A stretch of 7,400 nt of DNA, from positions 1 to 7,400 of the forward strand of contig DATDRQ010000356.1 in NCBI GenBank assembly GCA_035291645.1, read 5' to 3'. A program made the position numbers and the translations under genes. The notes under the pieces were generated by a model. That model made no database searches. It had not been told where the DNA came from and worked only from the letters and a program-made list of their open reading frames with translations. This document shows, piece by piece, positions 1 to 5,537 of the stretch; the first letter of the stretch is position 1; each line of letters opens with the position of its first letter. The stretch is from DATDRQ01 sp035291645. Its GTDB lineage: Bacteria; Chloroflexota; Anaerolineae; Anaerolineales; UBA4823.

Positions 1-185
1 TGCTGATCGGCCAGATCCCCACCACTGAAGCGCTGCGTGCGGCGGCTGAAGTCGCTGCGGTGGAAGATGTCCACCCCAGCAGCGATATTCACGCCACCGC
101 AGCCTACCGCCGCCACCTGGTAAAAGTCCTGACTCGCCGTGTTTTGAAACTGGCGTTCGAGCGAGCGTCCAGCAATTCGGATTGA
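1..185 (+). CDS. coxM: C-terminal end of the FAD-binding (medium) subunit of a CO dehydrogenase/xanthine dehydrogenase-family enzyme, 5' partial
   Basis: Reading from base 3 gives an open frame of 60 residues ending at TGA 183-185. The sequence contains DIHATAAYRRHLVKVLTRR, the characteristic end of the C-terminal domain of CoxM-type flavoproteins (CO_deh_flav_C family), where a segment like DIHASAEYRRHL..VLTRRAL is usual. In this family the subunit binds FAD and passes electrons from the iron-sulfur subunit to an external acceptor. The FAD-binding N-terminal domain lies outside the window, so its cofactor motifs cannot be checked. The next gene encodes the iron-sulfur subunit 47 bases downstream, which fits an operon in M-S-L order. 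The family assignment is strong from the tail plus context; the substrate cannot be told from this piece. Confidence 0.85.
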   Translation, partial: LIGQIPTTEALRAAAEVAAVEDVHPSSDIHATAAYRRHLVKVLTRRVLKLAFERASSNSD

Positions 186-221
186 CTTACTGGTTTATCC
201 TGCCTGCCCATTCTGTCGATC

Positions 222-226
222 GGGAG
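222..226 (+). promoter_or_regulatory. Ribosome binding site that decides the coxS start
   Basis: GGGAG lies 6 bases before the ATG at 233. The only competing in-frame start, TTG at 182, overlaps the coxM stop but has no purine-rich site before it and would add 17 residues not expected in this family. Confidence 0.65.
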
Positions 227-232
227 AAAATA

Positions 233-709
233 ATGAGCGATCTTCACGACGTTGCTGTTACGGTTAATGGGAAAAAATATCATCACGCTGTCGAGCCAAG
301 GCTCTTACTCAGCGATTTCTTGCGGCACGATCTAAGATTAACGGGAACGCATGTTGGTTGTGAGCATGGAGTGTGCGGGGCCTGTACGGTTTTATTCGAT
401 GGGCAGCCAGTCCGATCCTGCCTGATGTTCGCGATCCAGGCGAATGGACACGAAATCATCACCGTTGAAGGGTTAGGAACCCGGGAGAAATTGCACCCGC
501 TTCAAGAAGCTTTCTGGGAAGCTCACGGTTTACAATGTGGATTCTGTACCCCGGGCATTCTGCTGACGGTGGTGCCGTTCCTGGAGAGCCACCCTGATCC
601 GGATGAAAACGAAATTCGCCAGGCAATCTCTGGAAATCTGTGCCGGTGCACCGGCTATCAAAACATCGTCGACGCAATCAAACTTGCTTCAGAGAAGATG
701 AAAACCTGA
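233..709 (+). CDS. coxS: [2Fe-2S] iron-sulfur (small) subunit of a molybdenum hydroxylase, CoxS-like
   Basis: This 158-residue protein has the usual length and both clusters of the family. The N-terminal plant-ferredoxin-type domain carries Cys43, Cys48, Cys51 and Cys63 (GCEHGVCGAC followed by RSC). The C-terminal all-helical [2Fe-2S] domain carries Cys102, Cys105, Cys137 and Cys139 (QCGFCTPG and GNLCRCTGY). All eight ligands are present, so the subunit should be functional. In the family it relays electrons from the molybdenum cofactor of the large subunit to FAD in the medium subunit, in the cytoplasm. The ATG at 233 is preferred because of the GGGAG site and the fit to family N-termini (VAVTVNGKKY begins the ferredoxin fold). 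The gene sits between coxM and coxL and is surely co-expressed with them. The family is certain; whether the substrate is CO or an N-heterocycle is not decided by this subunit. Confidence 0.95.
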   Translation: MSDLHDVAVTVNGKKYHHAVEPRLLLSDFLRHDLRLTGTHVGCEHGVCGACTVLFDGQPVRSCLMFAIQANGHEIITVEGLGTREKLHPLQEAFWEAHGLQCGFCTPGILLTVVPFLESHPDPDENEIRQAISGNLCRCTGYQNIVDAIKLASEKMKT

Positions 710-722
710 ACTCCCAGACCAG

Positions 723-734
723 ATAAATATTTAT
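723..734 (+). repeat. Perfect 12-base AT-only palindrome between coxS and coxL
   Basis: ATAAATATTTAT reads the same on both strands and lies in the 71-base gap between coxS and coxL. The gap is clearly more AT-rich than the surrounding genes. It could be a protein-binding site, an RNA-processing site or chance; nothing else supports a role. Confidence 0.3.
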
Positions 735-780
735 TTCCATCCTGATCAATACACCACGTACGATTTACGGGAACCGATCC

Positions 781-3126
781 ATGACAAAACTAATTGGCCA
801 GCGAATTAAACGCAATGAAGACCCGCGTCTCCTGACAGGACAGGCTTTATTTGTAGACGATGTGAACATTCCGGGTATGCTGCATGCGGCCTTCTTGCGC
901 AGCGACTACGCCCACGCTTACCTGCGGAGCATCGAAGTATCGGCGGCTTTAAATCGACCGGGAGTAGTGGCGGTCATTACGGCGCAGGATATGGGCGACG
1001 AATGGCAGCCAGGCCCGCCGTTAGTTTCCCCTCCGCCCACGGTAAAGGGCGTCATCTTCAACTCACGCACGCAGGTTCCGCTTGCTCGAGATAAGGTCCG
1101 CCACGTAGGCGAGCCGATCGCGCTGGTCATCGCCGAAAACCGTTACATTGCCGAGGACGCCGTGGAAGACATCGATGTCGATCTAGATCCCATCGAGGCG
1201 GTGGTGGATTTAGAGACAGCTCTGGATCGATCTGCCCCCCTTGTCCACGCAGATCTCGACTCGAATCTGGCCGCCCATCTGGTTCAACATAGAGGCGACT
1301 ACGCAGCAGCAAGATCTGAGGCCGATCTGGTTATCAAAAGAAAGATCGTCATCGACCGTGGGGCAGCGGCGGCGATGGAAAACCGGGGCATCGTAGCCGA
1401 TTGGGATGCGAAAAGCGAACATTTGACGGTGTGGGACACCACCCAGGCTCCTATCCCCATCCGCAACGGTCTTGCCCAGCGGCTTGGTCTTTCCGTAGGA
1501 CAGGTCAGGGTGATCGCGCCATTTATGGGGGGTGGCTTTGGCCCCAAGATGATGATGTTCTACCCGGAAGAGTTGCTGATCCCCTGGGTGTCCATGAAAC
1601 TGGGTCGTCCGGTCAAGTGGATCGAAGACCGGCGCGAGAACTTTTACGCGACCACTCAGGAACGAGTGCAGGTCCACGAAGCCGAGATGGCCTTGAACAA
1701 ACACGGACGGGTGCTTGGCGTCAGTCATAATTTCTTACATGACTCCGGCGCGTACGACCCCTATGGTCTGACCATTCCTCTCAACACGCAGTCCCACGTA
1801 TTGGGAGCCTACGATATCCCCAATTACTATAGCGATCTCAAGGTGGTGTTCACGAATAAGACGCTCACTACTCCGATCCGAGGGGCAGGCCGTCCCCAAG
1901 GAATCTTTGTAGTGGAAAGGTTATTGGACATTGCCGCCAAGGAATTGGGGATCGACCCGGTCGAGATCCGGATGCGAAATTTCATCCCTCCGGAAGCTTT
2001 TCCCTACGAACGGGAGATCATTGACCAGGCTTTCGCTCCGCTCATATTAGACAGCGGTAACTATAAACCCGTGCTTGAGAAAGCCGCGGCCATGATCGGG
2101 TATGAGCGCTTCGTAAGAGATGAAGGCCCGCGCCTGCGCGCCGAAGGCCGGCATGTAGGAATCGGCATCGTTACCTTTATCGAAACAACCGGTGTTGGAC
2201 CCTACGAAGGGGCCAGAGTGACCGTCGAGGCGAGCGGCAAAATTCGCGTGGCGACCGGTGTCGGCACACAGGGGCAAGGCCACTTCACCTCCTTTGCCCA
2301 GATAGTCGCCGAGCAGTTAGGGGTTGGGATCGAGGATGTGCACCTGGTGACCGGGGATACCTCGGACTTCCATTGGGGAACAGGCACCTTTGCCAGCCGC
2401 GGGGCTGTAGTCGCCGGGAATGCAATCTATGCTTCGACCCAGGTCGTCCGCGAGAAGATCCTCAAATTAGCCAGCAAGGTCCTGGAAGCCCCTGAAGAGG
2501 AGCTGGAAATCGAAGCTGGTCAGGTGAGGGTGGCCGATATCCCGAGCTTATCCATCAGCCTGGGCGAGCTGGCCTTGCTGGCGAATCCCTTGCGCGGAGC
2601 GGTTCAGCCTGGCACAGAACCGGGCCTCGAAGCCACCGCCTACTTCGGCCCCCAGTACGGAGCCGCAGCTTTTGGCGTCCACGCCATGATTCTAGAAGTA
2701 GACCCAGAGACGATGATGGTGGAGATCAAGCGATATGTAGTCGTCGAAGACTGCGGGACAATCTTGAACCCAATGATCCTGGAAGGGCAGATTCATGGCG
2801 GCGTGGCGATGGGCATCGGGAACGCATATTTCGAGAAGCTCATTTACGACGAGAACGGACAGCTGCTCAACGCCTCCCTGGCGGATTATTTGATCCCTTC
2901 GGCTGGCGAGGTGCCGCGCATCGAAGTAGGCCATGAGGAAACCCGCTCCCCACTTAACCCGCTGGGCACCAAAGGTGCGGGCGAAGCCGGGACTATCCCG
3001 GTCCCGGCTCTGTTTGCCCAGGCGTTGGAGAATGCCCTGGCCGATCTCGATATAGAGATCCTTGAAATGCCGCTCAGCCCTAACCGGTTATTTGAGATAC
3101 TCCAGAAAAAGGAGAAAGAAAAATGA
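781..3126 (+). CDS. coxL: Molybdopterin-binding (large) subunit of a CO dehydrogenase/xanthine dehydrogenase-family hydroxylase, form II-like active site
   Basis: This 781-residue protein is full length for the family (about 770-810). The N-terminus (RNEDPRLLTGQALFVDDV) opens the a/b hammerhead domain, roughly residues 15-130. The cofactor-binding domains follow: GGGFGPK at residues 250-256, GTQGQGH at 495-501 and GTFASRG at 535-541, which contact molybdopterin cytosine dinucleotide in relatives. GTKGAGEAG at 729-737 holds the probable catalytic base Glu735. The loop over the metal reads PIRGAGRPQG (365-374). True CO dehydrogenases (form I) have AYxCSFR here, with a cysteine bound to copper; this protein has no cysteine, so it resembles form II or xanthine dehydrogenase-type enzymes. 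CO as main substrate is therefore unlikely; a purine or other N-heterocycle, or an aldehyde, is more plausible, but the substrate is not determined. The start has only a weak GGGA site (769-772). The stop overlaps the coxG start (ATGA), so the two are probably translationally coupled. The symbol marks homology, not proven CO oxidation. Confidence 0.93.
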   Translation: MTKLIGQRIKRNEDPRLLTGQALFVDDVNIPGMLHAAFLRSDYAHAYLRSIEVSAALNRPGVVAVITAQDMGDEWQPGPPLVSPPPTVKGVIFNSRTQVPLARDKVRHVGEPIALVIAENRYIAEDAVEDIDVDLDPIEAVVDLETALDRSAPLVHADLDSNLAAHLVQHRGDYAAARSEADLVIKRKIVIDRGAAAAMENRGIVADWDAKSEHLTVWDTTQAPIPIRNGLAQRLGLSVGQVRVIAPFMGGGFGPKMMMFYPEELLIPWVSMKLGRPVKWIEDRRENFYATTQERVQVHEAEMALNKHGRVLGVSHNFLHDSGAYDPYGLTIPLNTQSHVLGAYDIPNYYSDLKVVFTNKTLTTPIRGAGRPQGIFVVERLLDIAAKELGIDPVEIRMRNFIPPEAFPYEREIIDQAFAPLILDSGNYKPVLEKAAAMIGYERFVRDEGPRLRAEGRHVGIGIVTFIETTGVGPYEGARVTVEASGKIRVATGVGTQGQGHFTSFAQIVAEQLGVGIEDVHLVTGDTSDFHWGTGTFASRGAVVAGNAIYASTQVVREKILKLASKVLEAPEEELEIEAGQVRVADIPSLSISLGELALLANPLRGAVQPGTEPGLEATAYFGPQYGAAAFGVHAMILEVDPETMMVEIKRYVVVEDCGTILNPMILEGQIHGGVAMGIGNAYFEKLIYDENGQLLNASLADYLIPSAGEVPRIEVGHEETRSPLNPLGTKGAGEAGTIPVPALFAQALENALADLDIEILEMPLSPNRLFEILQKKEKEK

Positions 3127-3752
3127 AATTGGAGGGCGAATACACCTTTGATGGTCCTCAGGCAGAGGTCTGGAAACTCATCCGGGACCCTGAAGTCCTT
3201 TCAACTGCTTTACCCGGCACCCAGAGTCTGGAGCAGGTCAGTGAAAATGAATACCAGGGGGATATGAACCTGCGGATAGGTCCGGTCGCAGGTGTTTTTT
3301 CAGGGAAGATTATCGTCTCGGACGAGGTGCCCCCCGAAAGCTGTCGTTTGACGGTGGAAGGGAAAGGTAAACCCGGCTTCGTCAATGGGACCGGCGACGT
3401 GCAACTGATCGCTCAAGATGACGGCAAAACCCTGATGAAGTACGCCGGCGAAGTGCAGATCGGAGGGAGGCTGGCCAGTGTAGGTCAACGATTGATAGAT
3501 ACTGCCAGCAAGAGCATCATCAGCCAGGGGCTGGACACGCTGAACCGGGCTTTGCAGGCGCGCGTCGCAGCACAGGTCACGGGAAAAGAGGTCGAGTATA
3601 CACCGCCCAGTGAGAGCGAGTTTGCGGCTTCGGTCGCTAAGGATATGGCTGCTGGGGCGTTCTCGGCCTCGCGGATGGTATGGATTGGAATAGCCATACT
3701 TATCATTGTGCTAATTGTGGTGCTGGTATTTATCAGCAGAGGTGGGAATTGA
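3123..3752 (+). CDS. coxG: CoxG-family SRPBCC protein with a C-terminal membrane anchor
   Basis: This is a 209-residue protein. Residues 1 to about 150 match the CoxG branch of the SRPBCC/START-like lipid-binding fold: MKLEGEYTFDGPQAEVWKLI at the start, then DPEVLSTALPG, IGPVAGVFSGKI and GGRLASVGQRLID. A flexible segment of about 35 residues leads to one strongly hydrophobic helix (about 185-204, rich in Ile, Val and Leu), followed by SRGGN. This predicts a cytoplasmic domain held by a C-terminal membrane anchor. CoxG is known to recruit the Mo-hydroxylase to the membrane in carboxidotrophs, and mycobacterial CoxG has been linked to quinone binding; by analogy this protein may connect the enzyme to the quinone pool. 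The ATG overlaps the coxL stop by four bases, with GGAGAAAG just upstream as ribosome binding site. It is the last gene of the enzyme block. No obvious intrinsic terminator follows. Confidence 0.92.
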   Translation: MKLEGEYTFDGPQAEVWKLIRDPEVLSTALPGTQSLEQVSENEYQGDMNLRIGPVAGVFSGKIIVSDEVPPESCRLTVEGKGKPGFVNGTGDVQLIAQDDGKTLMKYAGEVQIGGRLASVGQRLIDTASKSIISQGLDTLNRALQARVAAQVTGKEVEYTPPSESEFAASVAKDMAAGAFSASRMVWIGIAILIIVLIVVLVFISRGGN

Positions 3753-3831
3753 ACGTAATAACGACTCGACGGGTAGCGGGCTGTATGATCGCCTCACTGG
3801 TTTAGCGCCCTGGAGCGAAAGGAGAGTGATT

Positions 3832-3846
3832 ATGACCTCTCGGTAA
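3832..3846 (+). other. Four-codon reading frame with a good ribosome binding site (possible leader peptide or gene remnant)
   Basis: AAAGGAG at 3818-3824 stands 7 bases before ATG 3832, and the frame reads Met-Thr-Ser-Arg-stop. It is upstream of the predicted importer promoter, so it would be read only on transcripts running out of coxG. It could be the leftover start of a decayed gene or chance. There is no attenuator-like structure to support a leader-peptide role. Confidence 0.2.
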
Positions 3847-3856
3847 CAATTTACCG
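3841..3856 (+). promoter_or_regulatory. Candidate operator: 6-4-6 inverted repeat upstream of the importer promoter
   Basis: CGGTAA-CAAT-TTACCG is a perfect dyad with 6-base arms and a 4-base spacer. It ends 5 bases before the -35 hexamer at 3862, a common place for an activator or repressor site. No regulator gene is in the window, so the binding protein is unknown. Dyads of this size also occur by chance; position is the main argument. Confidence 0.4.
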
Positions 3857-3861
3857 CATAA

Positions 3862-3890
3862 TTGACAAGCAAGTAGTAATTCTATACAAT
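3862..3890 (+). promoter_or_regulatory. Sigma70-type promoter of the importer operon
   Basis: A perfect -35 hexamer TTGACA (3862-3867) and TACAAT (3885-3890, five of six matches to TATAAT) are separated by exactly 17 bases. The predicted start of transcription is near 3897, giving a leader of about 100 bases before the binding-protein ATG. It lies in the largest non-coding gap of the window and points at the ABC genes, so the importer can be expressed apart from the hydroxylase genes. Confidence 0.8.
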
Positions 3891-3895
3891 GAAAA

Positions 3896-3967
3896 CTACT
3901 TCATCTGGATGCGATCGCAGGCATGAGTGACCAAGAGGCTGAGACCGCAGACAATTCGCTGAGGTAG
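3896..3967 (+). promoter_or_regulatory. Possible folded 5' leader of the binding-protein transcript
   Basis: CTACTTCA (3896-3903) can pair with TGAGGTAG (3960-3967) over 8 pairs, one of them G-U. The pairing begins almost exactly at the predicted transcript start and closes the leader. TCTG 3904-3907 can pair with CAGA 3948-3951 inside, and TGCGATCGCA (3910-3919) is a perfect 10-base palindrome. The ribosome binding site at 3987-3995 remains outside. No known riboswitch class was recognised; this may be only a stabilising structure or chance. Confidence 0.25.
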
Positions 3968-3986
3968 CCGCCACCAACAACCACAT

Positions 3987-3995
3987 AAGGAGGAG
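3987..3995 (+). promoter_or_regulatory. Strong ribosome binding site of the binding-protein gene
   Basis: AAGGAGGAG, near perfect, ends its GGAGG core 6 bases before ATG 4000. It is the best ribosome binding site in the window, which suits a binding protein needed in excess over its transporter. Confidence 0.8.
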
Positions 3996-3999
3996 CGCG

Positions 4000-5313
4000 A
4001 TGAAAAGCAGACTTTGCCAAGAAAAGGGAAATTCAATATTCAGAGTGCTGATATTTTCTGTCATATTGGCCGCGCTGGTTCTGGGAACAACGATGTGTGC
4101 ACCGCCACAGCCTGCAGCCCAGCCTACTGCACCGCCAACTGAAGCGCCTGCCGCGGTGACGACAGAAGCAGCAGCCCAGGATGTAACCCTGGCGATCGAG
4201 CATTTCAGTATTATTGAGGGAACGACCTGGTCTGGAGCCCAGGATCGGGCCGGTAAACGCATCGCCGAAAAATATCCAAATGTAGAATACGTCTACAGAG
4301 AAGAAGTTAGCCCAGACCTGACGGTCCCTTACGCCGAAGAGATGATCGCGGATGGAGCCGACATCGTCGTTGGAAATGCGGAGCACATCGGGATGCCCCT
4401 GCTGGATATCGCCGATAAGTACCCGGATGCCTATTTTATGTCCGTCATTGCCAGCGATCCGACCACAAAGAGGAACTTCATCAGATACTTCCCCAGGCAG
4501 TATCAGGCCCTGTACCTGGAAGGGCTGATCGCCGGGGCGTTGACCCAAACTGGCAATATCGGCATCGTCTCGGCATTCCCCAATGTCCAGGTCATCAGGC
4601 GCACGGCCGGTTTCTACCTGGGGGTGATGGATGCAGCCAAGTTGTTAGACAAAGACATCAAGGTGTACGTGAAGTACGTTGGCGGCTGGTTTATGCCCCC
4701 GGAAGAGCGCGATATTGCCAGCACCTTGGTAGACCAGTACCAGGTTGATGTCATAACCCAGCAGACCGATTCCGGGTCCCCCCTGGATGTGGCCACAGAA
4801 AAGGGCATCTGGTACGTGGGCAAGGATATGGATATCGTAGGGGAATATGGCTGGTCGACCACGGATACTGTGGCGGTGTCTTTCGATACGCGTTGGGAAG
4901 TCCTCTTTGAGAAGGTCCTGCTGAGCTATCTGGCCGGAGATCAAGATCCAGAAACGATGTTGTTCCTGGGTATGGACCAAACAATGGAACTGGCAGATGG
5001 CACAGTAGAGGCAGCTGTTGACATCATGAACGACGGCAAGGTGGGCGTCGAGGCGATCAGCCCGAAGGCGCTGCCATTGATCCCGGCTGAGATCGTTGAC
5101 CTCGTTAAGCAACGCAGAGAACAGATGATGGCAGGGGAATGGGATCCGTTCACCGAGCACGAGTTCGTGAGCAACGGGACCGGTTTGGAGCTGGACGGCC
5201 TGCCCATTCCTGATGCAGGGACGGTGGTCAAGCCGGCTGGTGAAGTGCCGACGGACGTTTGGTTGCTTTCGCAGTTCAACTTCGACCTGGAAGGAATGCA
5301 GATCCTGGAGTAG
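4000..5313 (+). CDS. BMP-family (Bmp/Med, nucleoside-type) ABC transporter substrate-binding lipoprotein
   Basis: The 437-residue precursor starts with a basic region and a hydrophobic helix (about 14-31), then Cys33 followed by an Ala/Pro/Thr-rich linker (34-60). This is the layout of an exported lipoprotein with a flexible tether. The lipobox is unusual: Thr-Thr-Met precede the Cys, where a small residue is normal at -1. The mature domain from about residue 61 shows BMP-family features: DIVVGNAEH, PDAYFMSVIASD, RNFIRYFPRQYQALYLEGLIAG, NIGIVSAFPNVQVIRRTAGF, a GWFMPPEERDIASTLVDQ segment, QQTDSGSP, WYVGKDMDI, and a C-terminal tail ending with WLLSQFNFDLEGMQI. Such proteins bind nucleosides, purines or similar ligands outside the membrane and hand them to a BPD_transp_2-type permease. 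Promoter, leader and strong ribosome site lie directly upstream; the ATPase and permease follow. The family is sure. The ligand is not known; a purine-like compound is inferred from family and the adjacent hydroxylase. Confidence 0.93.
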   Translation: MKSRLCQEKGNSIFRVLIFSVILAALVLGTTMCAPPQPAAQPTAPPTEAPAAVTTEAAAQDVTLAIEHFSIIEGTTWSGAQDRAGKRIAEKYPNVEYVYREEVSPDLTVPYAEEMIADGADIVVGNAEHIGMPLLDIADKYPDAYFMSVIASDPTTKRNFIRYFPRQYQALYLEGLIAGALTQTGNIGIVSAFPNVQVIRRTAGFYLGVMDAAKLLDKDIKVYVKYVGGWFMPPEERDIASTLVDQYQVDVITQQTDSGSPLDVATEKGIWYVGKDMDIVGEYGWSTTDTVAVSFDTRWEVLFEKVLLSYLAGDQDPETMLFLGMDQTMELADGTVEAAVDIMNDGKVGVEAISPKALPLIPAEIVDLVKQRREQMMAGEWDPFTEHEFVSNGTGLELDGLPIPDAGTVVKPAGEVPTDVWLLSQFNFDLEGMQILE

Positions 5314-5373
5314 AACACACTCCGGTAGTCATCTCGATTGCGTCGATGTATAGCTACCTCCAATAACCAAGCA

Positions 5374-5426
5374 GCATGAGGCTCCCATTCTTGAGAGGGA
5401 CCCCTCCCAAGGAGGGAGCCTTATGC
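5374..5426 (+). promoter_or_regulatory. Long intercistronic stem-loop after the binding-protein gene
   Basis: GCATGAGGCTCCC (5374-5386) pairs with GGGAGCCTTATGC (5414-5426) over 13 pairs with one G-U. After one bulged A (5387) the stem goes on with 5388-5393 against 5408-5413, an A/C mismatch, and 5395-5398 against 5403-5406, leaving a 4-base loop: about 23 pairs in all. No T-run follows, so it is not a standard intrinsic terminator. Hairpins in this place often protect the upstream binding-protein mRNA from 3' decay or partly reduce downstream transcription. Confidence 0.7.
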
Positions 5427-5537
5427 CTGGCAGTAGTCCGTAGTTGTGCTGGATTGTTGCGGGCAAGCTGGCGATCTTGGCACAGATGAACGAAAATTTT
5501 TCTTGGGGATCACTAAAAAGAGAGGCGAACTCAAAAA

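Noticed and set aside
182..232. Upstream TTG start for coxS, overlapping the coxM stop
   Set aside because: No ribosome site before it, and the extra 17 residues do not fit the family; ATG 233 has GGGAG at the right distance.
1210..1728. 172-residue open frame on the minus strand inside coxL
   Set aside because: Fully opposite a strongly supported gene and without recognisable domain.
781..3126. Calling the large subunit a genuine (form I) CO dehydrogenase
   Set aside because: The loop has GAG in place of the CSF of AYxCSFR, so the copper-binding cysteine is missing.
3753..3830. Terminator after coxG
   Set aside because: Only short, weak pairings (GGGC with GCCC) and no T-run could be found.
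4033..4548. 171-residue open frame on the minus strand inside the binding-protein gene
   Set aside because: Fully opposite a gene with clear family motifs; its sequence looks like no known protein.
5324..5358. Second hairpin (GGTAG with CTACC, inner TCGA pairs) after the binding-protein gene
   Set aside because: Several mismatches interrupt the stem; too weak to list as a feature.
5374..5426. Rho-independent terminator
   Set aside because: The stem is long but no T-run follows (the flank reads CTGGCAGTAG), and the same operon clearly continues with the ATPase; kept as a stem-loop of other function.
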